In this document: in pieces, positions 24,085 through 34,700 of the stretch | Position numbering within the stretch: the first letter of the stretch is position 1 | How the letters are laid out: each line of letters starts with the position of its first letter | From: Acanthopleura granulata | Taxonomy: Eukaryota; Mollusca; Polyplacophora; Chitonida; Chitonidae | NCBI GenBank assembly: GCA_016165875.1 | Contig: JABBOT010000004.1 | Coordinates: forward strand, 3,276,799-3,340,798 | DNA: 64,000 nucleotides | Reading direction: 5' to 3' | Position numbers and translations under genes: made by a program | The notes under the pieces: generated by a model | What the model was told of the DNA's origin: nothing | Seen by the model: only the letters and a program-made list of their open reading frames with translations | Database searches by the model: none

Positions 24085-27000
24085 TTATTTTAGTCTGGAG
24101 AATAAGGTTTGGGCAACCTGAAAAGATAAAAAAAGAACTTTTAATTTACATCACAAACATAAAAAGTTTCTGTTTGTTACAAAACTGTCTACCAATGTCA
24201 GTTATACCGACGATGAGTTTTATACATCTATGATGTCTATGCAGAGAAAAAAAACTCATAATACTTGGAGCACATTTTAAAAGGTTGAAAGTAATTTTTT
24301 AAGTGCTCAAAATATTTGATATCACCACTTGTTTAAAGTTCAAAGTGCAAAAGATTGGTGCTACACAGGTTATTCCCAAAGCCTCTCTTTGCAATACTTA
24401 CACAATGATCCACGCAGTGTACAAAATCATACAGCTCCTGATCACAAGTTTCTGAGGTCTTGGATTTACTGTTAACCCTGTCATTACATTCCTCCAAAAC
24501 AGTCAGTAATTTCTGACATTCGGCTTTCTCTCTGCATTCTTCCTTCAGTGTGTCTTGAGGATCCTGTGTACAGATAAAACACAATGCTTGGGAGTTCCTT
24601 GCAAGAAATCCAATACATCTCTCAATCAAATCCTTGTTATCGGGAAATGGTCAGTACTTTAATGTCATCTGATTAATGACATCAGTAATGATCGTATCAC
24701 CATGACCATTAATAAAAGGCACAAACAAGCTGCTGGTTGAAAAACTGGAGTAAAGTATAACAAATTTCTGTTTATGAAGTATATGCACCCAAATTCTTCA
24801 ACATTTTCAACCACCTCCGCAACCAATATTTTGAAACATTCTGACCAAAGTATGGGGGTGTAGAGATATAATTTGCATAGTTTTATCAAGTCTGCATCCT
24901 TAATCATTTTTAGCATCAAATGATCATTTTCATAATCACTGTATGCATAAATTCCACTGAAAAAAAAGTGCATTAGTGGTTGAAAAGGTTGAAGATTTAC
25001 AGTGATTAACACTTCTGTCTTCACTTATACTGGTGGTCATGATTATTCGTGGAAACCAGCTCACTTACTTTGCCTGGTATCTAAACAACCTGCTGAAATA
25101 CAGCCTGAGCCAAGACAGAGACAGCTGGATCAGAAGAGACAAGCTCATTGGTCAGTTCATGGACCAGTCATACACACCGAGAGCAATGCATTAGAGACAT
25201 GAGCCAAGGTCCACAACTAAGCTAAACAAATGATTTATGTGCAACTGTAAAATATATAGCATGTAAAACAACTACAAATACATCCGTATGCATAACACTG
25301 CATGGGTGTTAATTTCCAGCATTCTAAGCAAAACAGTGATATTTACCACCAACTCTTCTTCCTCCTCTTCCTCCTGAAAAAAATGAAAGAACAAACTGAT
25401 ATATAAAGTACCAGTAACTAGTGATAACTTAAGACTTTTTTTTTAGCTAACTGGCAAGACTGGCACAAATCTTCTAAACTAATACAGTAACACAATCACA
25501 CAAAAATTTTTTGATCTCCTTTTGCATTTGTTACTACTCCAAATTTTACGTCCAGGCGATTCTTTTGGTGACATGTCATTATAAGCCAAATCAGCATTGC
25601 AGAAGTCGCTCAAGATCACGCTGGTTTTGGACGAGACAGGGTGGGGGCTCTCGAGCCCAACAACAACACTGTTAACCTCCGTCAAATCACAGTAGTTTGT
25701 GAGAGTGCCAACCCTGTCTCATGATCTCTCAACATGGCTCCAATGGCAATTCAGCTTATTAACACTTAAGACTTCACTTGTGTACAAGACCTGTCTGCCT
25801 CTTCACATGGCGACCAGTACTAGGCTTCGAAAGATGCAAATTCGTAGACCACATATAACCTGATAAAGTCCCACTTGATTTGCAGGATCATTTTTACAGG
25901 ACTCAAAGTGTAATAGTAGTGTTACCGGGGTAACCAGCTGGTGATTTGAACCAGCGATCTTGGATTTCGAGTCCACGCTTTTACCACTACACTAAAGGGA
26001 TATTCCCACCAGCCTGGGAGTAGATAGCAGCTTATATTTCACCCTGTTACAGCAGTAGATTAGGATTTTCAGATTTGGAGTCCTCCATCGATCATGCAAA
26101 ATTATTTCTTAATCCTACAAAAGCTCTGATGGGAGACCTTGATAAGCTACACAAAAGGGCCTATATCACAGAGAAACACACCATTTTCTCCTTTCACATT
26201 GCAGTGTTTGTGTACTACCTCAGTGCTTTCCAAGCACAAATGCATCTAGAAGTGTGATGTAATCCAAGAAAGAACAAAGAAGCACACGGCTTTGGACCTC
26301 TCTGTTAAAGGCAGTAAGGAGTTTTACGAGTTTCCCATTATCCAGGTATTTAGCAAGTTGTATTTTAACAGAATGTGTGAATTTACATCCTTAAGAGACA
26401 TGGATGACTTTTTCAGTTACACGGTATTATTATTTCTGGAGTTTCTTGAAGAAGATCAATCTTATTCGAGCATTTAGGTGTTGTCATCCACATCACTTGT
26501 CATTGATGCCAGCTGATATTAGAAGCGTGCATTCAAACATAGCATCAGAATGGACTAGAATGGACATTTTTCAACCAGTTTTATGCTTCCATCAATTTAT
26601 GACACCTGCATGAAACTGACCACTAAGATGTTTAACAGCTTAATGAAATAGGTGTTGTATACCAAAGTAAAGACAACCAGTGGTCCATACCCAAGACGAG
26701 AAAGAAAAATCCCCTGGGTTTCGAGAGTGGAGCACTGTTAGATATTGCCTACAACGTCTACATCATTAGGGGGAGTTGAAAGCTTTGTTGGCTGCCAACC
26801 CACTCCAGATATAAAATGGTCATTGTGAAAAGGAGATCTGTCAGTGAATTTGCAACACTCTAAAACCAGACAGCAACCTTAACAAGTCGCGTTTTACATG
26901 ATTTTACATAAAATACTGGGAAGAGACAAACTCCATTCCATGTACTTTTTCATAAGAAATTTGTGGCCATGGCAATAATCACACCTGCGGGTTGTTGTTG

Positions 27001-27149
27001 TATTGGCAGAAGCCGGCAACTCAATGTCTCTCTCATAAGCAGTTCTAAACAGCACGGCACCATAAGGAGTGTTTGTGTGTCCATATTCTAAAATACAATA
27101 CCTCAGGTTTAGGATCAGAGGCAGCTAAGACTTTGCTTTCGAGCACCAT
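24085..27149 (-). CDS. UQCRH: Cytochrome b-c1 complex subunit 6 (hinge protein)
   Basis: Exons are 27149-27102, 25373-25347, 24563-24402 and 24117-24085, all phase 0, giving 89 aa (human 91). Exon 1 gives MVLESKVLAASDPKPE. Exon 2 is a 27-nt micro-exon coding EEEEEEELV. Exon 3 holds the hinge fold, beginning DPQDTLKEEC and ending DFVHCVDHC. Exon 4 gives VAQTLFSRLK and stop. The cysteine pattern C41-x9-C51 and C65-x13-C79 matches the paired disulphides of this family; an extra Cys is seen at 75. The acidic stretch helps bridge cytochrome c1 and cytochrome c in complex III, in the intermembrane space. The open frame runs past the exon 3 donor (TGT|GTAAGT), but the family ending clearly comes from exon 4. 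Confidence 0.95.
24796..24994. mobile_element. MITE with 19-bp terminal inverted repeats (copy 1)
   Basis: The left end CTTCAACATTTTCAACCAC and right end GTGGTTGAAAAGGTTGAAG are inverse complements with one mismatch, 199 bp apart. A second copy of the same length and order lies at 47236-47436. Non-coding, inside UQCRH intron 2. Confidence 0.8.
25579..25762. mobile_element. Palindromic MITE-like element, family P (copy 2)
   Basis: It matches 14406-14597 through GCATTGCAGAAG, AGATCACGCTGGTTTTGGAC, GGGTGGGGGCTCTCGAG, the centre AACAACAACACTGTTAACCT, and the right end GGCAATTCAGCTTATT. It lies in UQCRH intron 1. Confidence 0.75.
25920..26010 (-). other. tRNA-like sequence (SINE head or tRNA pseudogene)
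   Basis: Read on the minus strand, a D-arm (CTTT..AAAG), an anticodon arm with loop CTCGAAA (anticodon CGA, serine) and a perfect T-arm (CTGGT TCAAATC ACCAG) are present, with pol III A- and B-box-like words. The acceptor stem does not pair. The variable loop is only about 5 bases, whereas tRNA-Ser needs a long one. It is therefore unlikely to be a working tRNA gene. Confidence 0.5.
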
Positions 27150-28185
27150 CGTCGAAATTCTCAAGTTCAACTGCTTGGTTGCAAGGACAAAGTTACCCGG
27201 ATGACAAAGTGTTGAAATTCTAAATCGTGAAAGTTAACGGCTGAACCGATGTAAAAGTCTCGTCTTGTGAACGTTGTTGGGAACTTTCATCTTAAACATA
27301 TTTATTAACTTTCAAACACAAAATGTCAGTTCAGTGTGTCAAAGTGCAAACATGAACCATGCATCAATGGCAATAAATGACTGAGTCCGTGTCCATTCTT
27401 TATTTGTGATCATTAACTAAAAGTAAAAGGCAACTGGCTGTCAAACGGCAACTCATTTCAGTTTCTGTCATATCCAACCCTGTTACTTTGTCATATTTCA
27501 GCTTCCACTTTAAAGGCGTTTCAGCTTATATCCTAATGTAAGGCAGAGTTATTTTCAGTCAGTCAGTCGTTGGTAGATATTTTATCACAAACTCTTTGAC
27601 ATCATTTATTTGATATTGCGAATATACCGACTTTGATGCTTAAGTCTTTACCGTGCCAAAATTAAAAACATGTCAATAGTTTGACGATAGTCGACGCGCC
27701 TCAAACCTTTGGTGATTCCGTTATATTCAATTAGGCTAAATAATTGGTTTCATAAAACCTCCTTTGTATTACTGTTATTCCCTGTTTTGAGTCTTATAAG
27801 CCCCTTTGATAAACAAGTGCACCCTCACGAAAACTGGACCCATGATCATCGGCCTGTAATATCATACGTCGTAGTTGGCACGAGGGAGAAGGGCTTGGGT
27901 GGGGGGGAATGTTTTACTGCATAATTCATTATGAGATCTCAGCTTATGCACCCTGTTAAAGTGTGCCTAAAGCATTTAAAACACGTGGTTAAAACTGGTA
28001 CCGGTACTCTTTGTTTGTTCTTTTCTACCGCATATGTACATCATAATTTCTGTATGGCCTTACCTCAAAATGGCATCAGGTCACTTTGTACCAATTTATA
28101 TCATGCCATAATTACTTCATATCATAGTGATCTTGTACCGTAGTCGTATTATACAACACCATAACTCTAGTAAAGCACTAAAGGT

Positions 28186-28490
28186 ATGCTGTATACAGTT
28201 GTTGTACACACTATTAAATTGAATGGAAGGTGGTTGATGCAGATGTCAGAACTGGGGATGTTATTATTTTTCACAGAACATTCACATGGTTGTGTTCCTG
28301 CACGATGTGCATGCTGTGATACAACCCCAAAAATACTGCTTAAATCATTGCTAAATAGAGGATATAATACATATTACATATTAATACAGGTATTATATCA
28401 TATATGGTATGAGATAACTGTAGTGCAAGGTAACTATGATGTGAGATAACTGTGGTGCAAGGTATCTGTGGTGTGAGGTAATATGGGACA
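28186..28490. repeat. Short GTGAGATAACTGTGGTGCAAG repeats
   Basis: Around 28400-28485 a ~23-base unit (GAGATAACTGTAGTGCAAGG, GAGATAACTGTGGTGCAAGG and variants) recurs about four times in tandem. The flanking sequence upstream is AT-rich with no gene signal. Confidence 0.5.
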
Positions 28491-28718
28491 AATTCACTTG
28501 GGTATGAAGTTACATGAAATCCTTCAAAATAGTTTTATTTATAGCTCTCCGAATCATTTCTGTGTATTTTCAGTGTCACTGATTGTACAATATTTTGTTG
28601 TTTTTCATTCCTGTCTTAAATTTCCCCACCTACATAGAAGTCTCTCTCATTAATGAACTTTTATGTCTCAAATAAGCTTTTTGTCTTCTGTTAGATACAG
28701 GTATATGATAGTCTGAAA

Positions 28719-31700
28719 ATGAAGACTTATACTGCCCTTATTTGCACTGTACTGATAAGTGAGCTGATATTACAAGTGATTGCACAGTCACAAGATAAAG
28801 AAGACTGGATTGATCCATTTGACATGGTCAGTTTTGACCATGCTACAGGCAAGATGACAAAACCTTCTCAAAAAGTAAGAAGGCTACTATACTTGAAGTT
28901 CTTAATCTTATTTCTTATTAGTTTAGATTTTATGTGATAACTAAAAATCATAATTTTTTAAAAATCTGAAACTTGCCATGGTATTAGCATCTGAAGGGTA
29001 TGGGTTAAGTAATACACAGTGTAAATGATGTGGTCTTTGTATATCTGTATTGAGCTCCACTCTTTAATAATCTGCTGGAAATCATTTTTGGAGATAATGT
29101 GATTTCCTGTCTGGTAGGTCATTGTATATTTCACCTAATTTTGTTCTTAAGCACATCTGTGCCATGTCACTTTCTGTCAACAGATAGATTTCCTGTTTAT
29201 ATTTATGTAGAATCTTATCACAAAGAAAATAGAATGATACACTTCATATAAGGTGATACAATGAACAATTACCATATATGAAGTTCATAAAAACACATGC
29301 ATGCTCATCATGTGGTGTGTTAGAAAGGGTTCTACTTTCAGTAAGCCATGACATCTTTGCAGAAGTAAGAATTTTGTTGGCAGTGTATAGCAATTAAAAT
29401 GTTCCAAATAAAAGTGACAATAACTATGATGACAGCATAAAGTTTATTAAGTGTTAAAATCTGATCCGTCATTTCTGTTAGGGAGTTTCAGATTTTCTCA
29501 GAACAAGTAGGCTCTCAACTTATATCATTCATCATATAATTTTCTGATTGTTAGCCTTTCAGCTGGCAGGGCTTTCTTTGTTGGGGCATTTGTCTATTCC
29601 CTGGGGATACAAGACCATTATATGCTATTTTCATGAGCCATAATCACTAAATCTGATGGTCATGATTGTAATATTTTCTTTTTAATGACATGGTTTGTTG
29701 CAAATATGTTAATAATTCAGTGTAGGTATTAATTGAAACTAACCATATGCTTAATATGTGCATAATGCTTGTAAAGGTTGTAGATTGTGTGATGTTGAAC
29801 TTCATTCTACAGGAAGAATTCCCAGAACAAGTGAAGGGTGCAAAAACTGCAGCAGACAGACATGTTCCAGTCAAGAGTAGTGGAGGAATAGATAAAAACA
29901 GAAAAGAAGGAGTAAAGTCAGAAGAGATGCAGTCACCCAGTGGTCATCCAGCAGGCAATGACCAGCAAAGGGAGACAACCACGATCACCCCACCCTCTCA
30001 CAGACCTGCACATCATAGTCCAGTGTTCAAAACATTGTACAGGAAACATGTCAAAATGTTACTGACTAAGTGGGACAGTCAGGTACAAAATTAAGCTCCT
30101 ATATTAACCAATACAGAGTTCGTTCAGACATCAAAATTTTTTGTCATGTTATTGGAATCAGTTTTTTTTTGGGGGGGGGGATTGATAAATCACTGAAACA
30201 ATTGTTGTATCCAAACTCTATCAAGGTAGAGACGTTGTGATAGCAAATAAATAATGTAAAGAGAGGTTCCTTGATAAAGGTATCACATGTTATTTTCAAG
30301 AAATTATAATTATCAATTAATAGGTAACTGGGTTTTTTTTGTGATTTCCCAAACTGTTGCTTGTTTTTTTTTTCCTTTGTTCAGGCCTCAGCAAGTGATG
30401 CAGCTGTTAATATGGTGGTATCACTGTCAGCTAATGACATCAGTCTCCTCAGATCCTTCTGTGAAACAGGACATGGACATGCGTCAGACGTTGATGAGAT
30501 TTTACAAAAGATGATCATTCGTGTGGAATTACCAAACAGTTCTTATGTTGAGGGAAATTTTTGGGATAAAGTTGTACGCATTTCTTTACCAACTATGATA
30601 CAGGTATGGTATCGCCATGTTGACTTCCTGGCCATGTATAGTTGTTCACTGGTGACAAGTTTTCCAGTTTTGTTTGTGGAGAGGAAGCATGCATGTGTCC
30701 TGAACACATTAGAACACATTAGGGAAGTTTTATTTCATCGTTTTTGATAAATGTTCAATATTGTATATACCAGCCCATGTTGCATTGTGCAGATTGACCC
30801 TATGGGAGCCATAAGGGGTGATGTCTCGTCCAAAAAGAGACATCACTTTATTGTGGTAACATCGCATCTCGAAACCTGCGTATTGTTAGGTATGGTACAT
30901 TTAATTAGCCAACATTGATTCTGTATCCCTGCAGTGTTCACTTTTACGTCAAACTACTGGCCCAGTCATTATCAAACTTTGTGAACACACAACCCACAAC
31001 ATTCAAGGAGGGGAAGTGATAAGCTCTGCATATTTGATGCATATCAGTTAGCTTCATGAAGGCATTTATCTACTACTGGAATTACTCTTAGATAATTAGT
31101 CCAGTTCAATCACATTAAAGGAAAAGAAAACATAAAAAGATGCCAAAGATGAAAGAGAGTGAAAATTTATTTGCCGATATGGTCTTTAATATTTATTTTC
31201 ATTTTCTCTTTCAGGAGAAAAGAGTATTTAGAAATATTTTTGTATGATGGTTATCCAGGACCACCTCTTGGTGTATATTGTCTTTGCATAATAATGTTCT
31301 AAATAAGGATGTGATGCATGTCTAATAATTGTATCTGAATGTAAATTAGTTGTCTATATTCAAACATATGCATTTACTCTGAATTATGATAATATTTGTG
31401 AATAAAATATTAAAATATGACCAAACTCCAGGTTGAACCCATTTGTTAGATGAAAAGACCAATTCTAGTGCAAGTATATCTATTAAAAATGTGTAACATT
31501 ATCATTTCTAACATTATTACGCAAAGACAATATATACCAGAGGTGGTCCTGGATAACCACCATACAAAAATATTTTCAAATACTCTTTTCTCCTGAAAGA
31601 GAAAATCAAAATAAATATTAAAGACTATATCTGCAAATAAATTGTCACGTTCATTCATCTGATTTTGGCATCACTTTTAGCTCACCTGTACAAAGTAAGG

Positions 31701-34700
31701 CGAGGCATTCTGACAGGGAGAAAAGTTGCAGTGTCATTCTTGGTGTATGGTTAAGCTATTTTTTTTTCCAGTGTAATCAGCTCTCATACATGGATTGAAG
31801 GTTAAGCTTTTTTTAGTACCTTCACAATGGGTTCTCATTCATTGATTGAAGCTTTTTTTATTAGCTCTCTAGTCTAAGGTATGTCTGTAAATGCAAATAC
31901 TCACATGGAAGGTTAAGATCTTTTTTGCTAGCTCCTGCATATTGGGCTCTCATACACGTATTGAAGGTTAGGCTTTTTTTTTCCCCCAAGTCTAAGGTAG
32001 GGTGTGTAAATGTACATTCTCAGACGGAAGGTTATAAGCTTTTCTGTTAGCTCCTGTATATTGGGCTCTCATACATGGATTGAAGGTTAGGGGCTTTTTT
32101 GCCCCCAAGTCTAAAGTAGGGTGTACATACTCGGATGGAAGGTTATGGTATTTGTGTTAGCTCTTGTATATTGGGCTCTCATACACAGAGTGAAGGTTAG
32201 GCTTTTTTTTGCCCCCTAATCTAAGGTAGGGTGTGTAAATGTACATTCTCGGATGGAAGGTTATAAGCTTTTCTGTTAGCTCCTGTATATTAGGTTCTCA
32301 TACATAGATTGAAGGTTGGGGTTTTTTTTGCCCCCTGGTCAAAAGGTAGGTGTGTGTAAATGTACACACTCAGATGGAAGGTTAAGGTTTTTGTTAGCTC
32401 CTGTATATTGGGTTTTCATACACGGATTGAAGGTTAGGCTTTTTTTTGCCCGCTAGTCTAAGGTATGGTGTGTGTAAATGTACATTTTCGGAAGGAAGGT
32501 TACAAGCTTTTCTGTTAGCTCCTCTATATTGGGCTCTCATACATGTATTGAAGGCTAGGCTTTTTTTTACCCCCTAATCTAATGTAGGGTGTGTAAATAT
32601 ACATATTTGGATAGAAGGTTAAGGTTTTTTTGTTAGCTCCTGTATATTGGGTTCTCATACACGGATTGAAGGTTAGGCTTTTTTTTCACCCCTAATCTAA
32701 GGTATGGTGTGTAAATGTACATTTTCGGAAGGAAGGTTATAAGCTTTTTTGTTAGCTCCTGTATATTGGGTTCTCATACACGGATTGAAGGTTAGGCTTT
32801 TTTTCCACCCCCTAATCTAAGGTAGGGTGTGTAAATGTACATACTTGGATGCAATGTTATATGCTTTTCTGTTAGCTCCTGTATATTGGGCTCTCATACA
32901 CAGATTGAAGGTTAGGCTTTTTTTTTGTCCCCAAGTCTAAAGTAGAGTATGTGAATGTACATTCTCGGATGGAAGGTTATAAGCTTTTTTTTAGCTCCTA
33001 CATAACAGCACTCATAGGTGGATTGAAGGTTAAGCCTTTTTTCTTAGCTCCAACACATAGTGATAGAAAGTTATGTGTTTTTTTTTGTGGTTATAAACTT
33101 CACTTTGTGACTTTTTGGTTTTTGAGATTTAAGGACTTTGCCAAATTTGCTGTTTTTGTAATTAGGAATACTATTATGTTGAGCTGTAATTTTTATGCAC
33201 ATGCATGTGGGAGAACAGGATGTGTATTGGTAACCAGGTTCCACTGGCAATTTTACCAGATTTGTAATCATTTTCTTGTTTTGTGGACACACATTCAGAT
33301 GGACTTCACTCTGTTCTCCTGTAAACACAGATTTGTATAAGGCTTTCTTGTAGGGCTACAGTTTCTCATGGGAACACCTACCTAGATAAAGTTTTTGTCT
33401 TTCTAGCTACTTTACCAGATTTATAGAGTGTCATAATTTACCTGACCAATTTACCAATTTATCTGGTATACACATTATCTGTAGAAACTTTCCACATCTG
33501 TATTAGTACCAGGAGCCTCTGACACTGCCCGATGCATGTTTCCTTTTATACTGCGATGGAATGTTTAAGCCATCTACACAGGCAGTGACTATTGTCAGCT
33601 GAGTATTTGCTCAGCGAATCATAGGGCTGCAGTGACCACAAATATTACAGGATAGCTGATCATGGGGAGAGATTTGCATATTAATGACCACTTCAGTGAA
33701 CTGGTGCTTGATCACACCACGATAAGGTTTTTTGCTACCATAGCTTAACATATGCTTAGCCATTGCAGGGTGGCAGTTGTTCTCGGATTGCGAAATGAGT
33801 TCTGAATTTGCATATCAAAGACCACTGCCTCAATTTTGTGCACAATTCCCCACAATGACGTCTCCTACTACCACAACAGTTTATAACTTTCATCTGTATT
33901 CTGTTTGCATTGTCCAGTTGATTGTTAAAGTGGGCAAGCTGGTAGGATTCTCTGAATACCTTGTTAGATTTCGTTTTACTGAGATCTCCTGGCCCAGTTA
34001 CTCTCATTATGACAGTTGGTGCACGTCTTATCCAACTCGCATGGTGGGAATATTATAAATTTAGCAGATTACGGTCATAGTCATGTTCATCTATCTTTCT
34101 GTGACATCCTTATCTGAAATATCTAGAGAAGTGGCTTATGTATTGTCATAAAATTTCTTGAACTTGTTTATTTCTACTCCAGTAAAAAGCCTGTGAAAAA
34201 TGAACATTGTTGCTTGACTGAACATTGACCTTCTTTCTTATGATTTCATATTTCGTTAGCTTCATAAATCGTACAAGAATTTCCTTTGAGTTCCCCAAAA
34301 TATATTAGTTTGTGATCAGAAGAAATGACCTTTGACCTACCATTTGTGTAAGTTCATGTTTGGCAGAACTGCATGCTGGATATAACAGATTAACTGATTT
34401 CACAGATTAACTGTTATATTCATGCCAGATGTTATGTAATGTTCTAACTCAAAACTGCTGACAAAGATTTAGTGTCAAGTCAAGAAAAACTTTCCATGAT
34501 CATGCCGAAGGTGAACACCTTTTCCACTTACACATCAATAACTTTTCTACGGAATAATATTCCCTTTGGTATAACATGAACATTATTTATAACAAAGACA
34601 GTTACAAACCCAGATGATGAGATGAGAAAGTGGGCCATATATTGCTGTACCTGTCCTCACCATGTTCATTGTACATGATTTGGTGTTTCAGGCCCTTGCT

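Noticed and set aside
24333..24401. Read-through of UQCRH exon 3 to a longer C-terminus
   Set aside because: A strong TGT|GTAAGT donor and a downstream exon giving VAQTLFSRLK match the family's ending, so the read-through is intronic.
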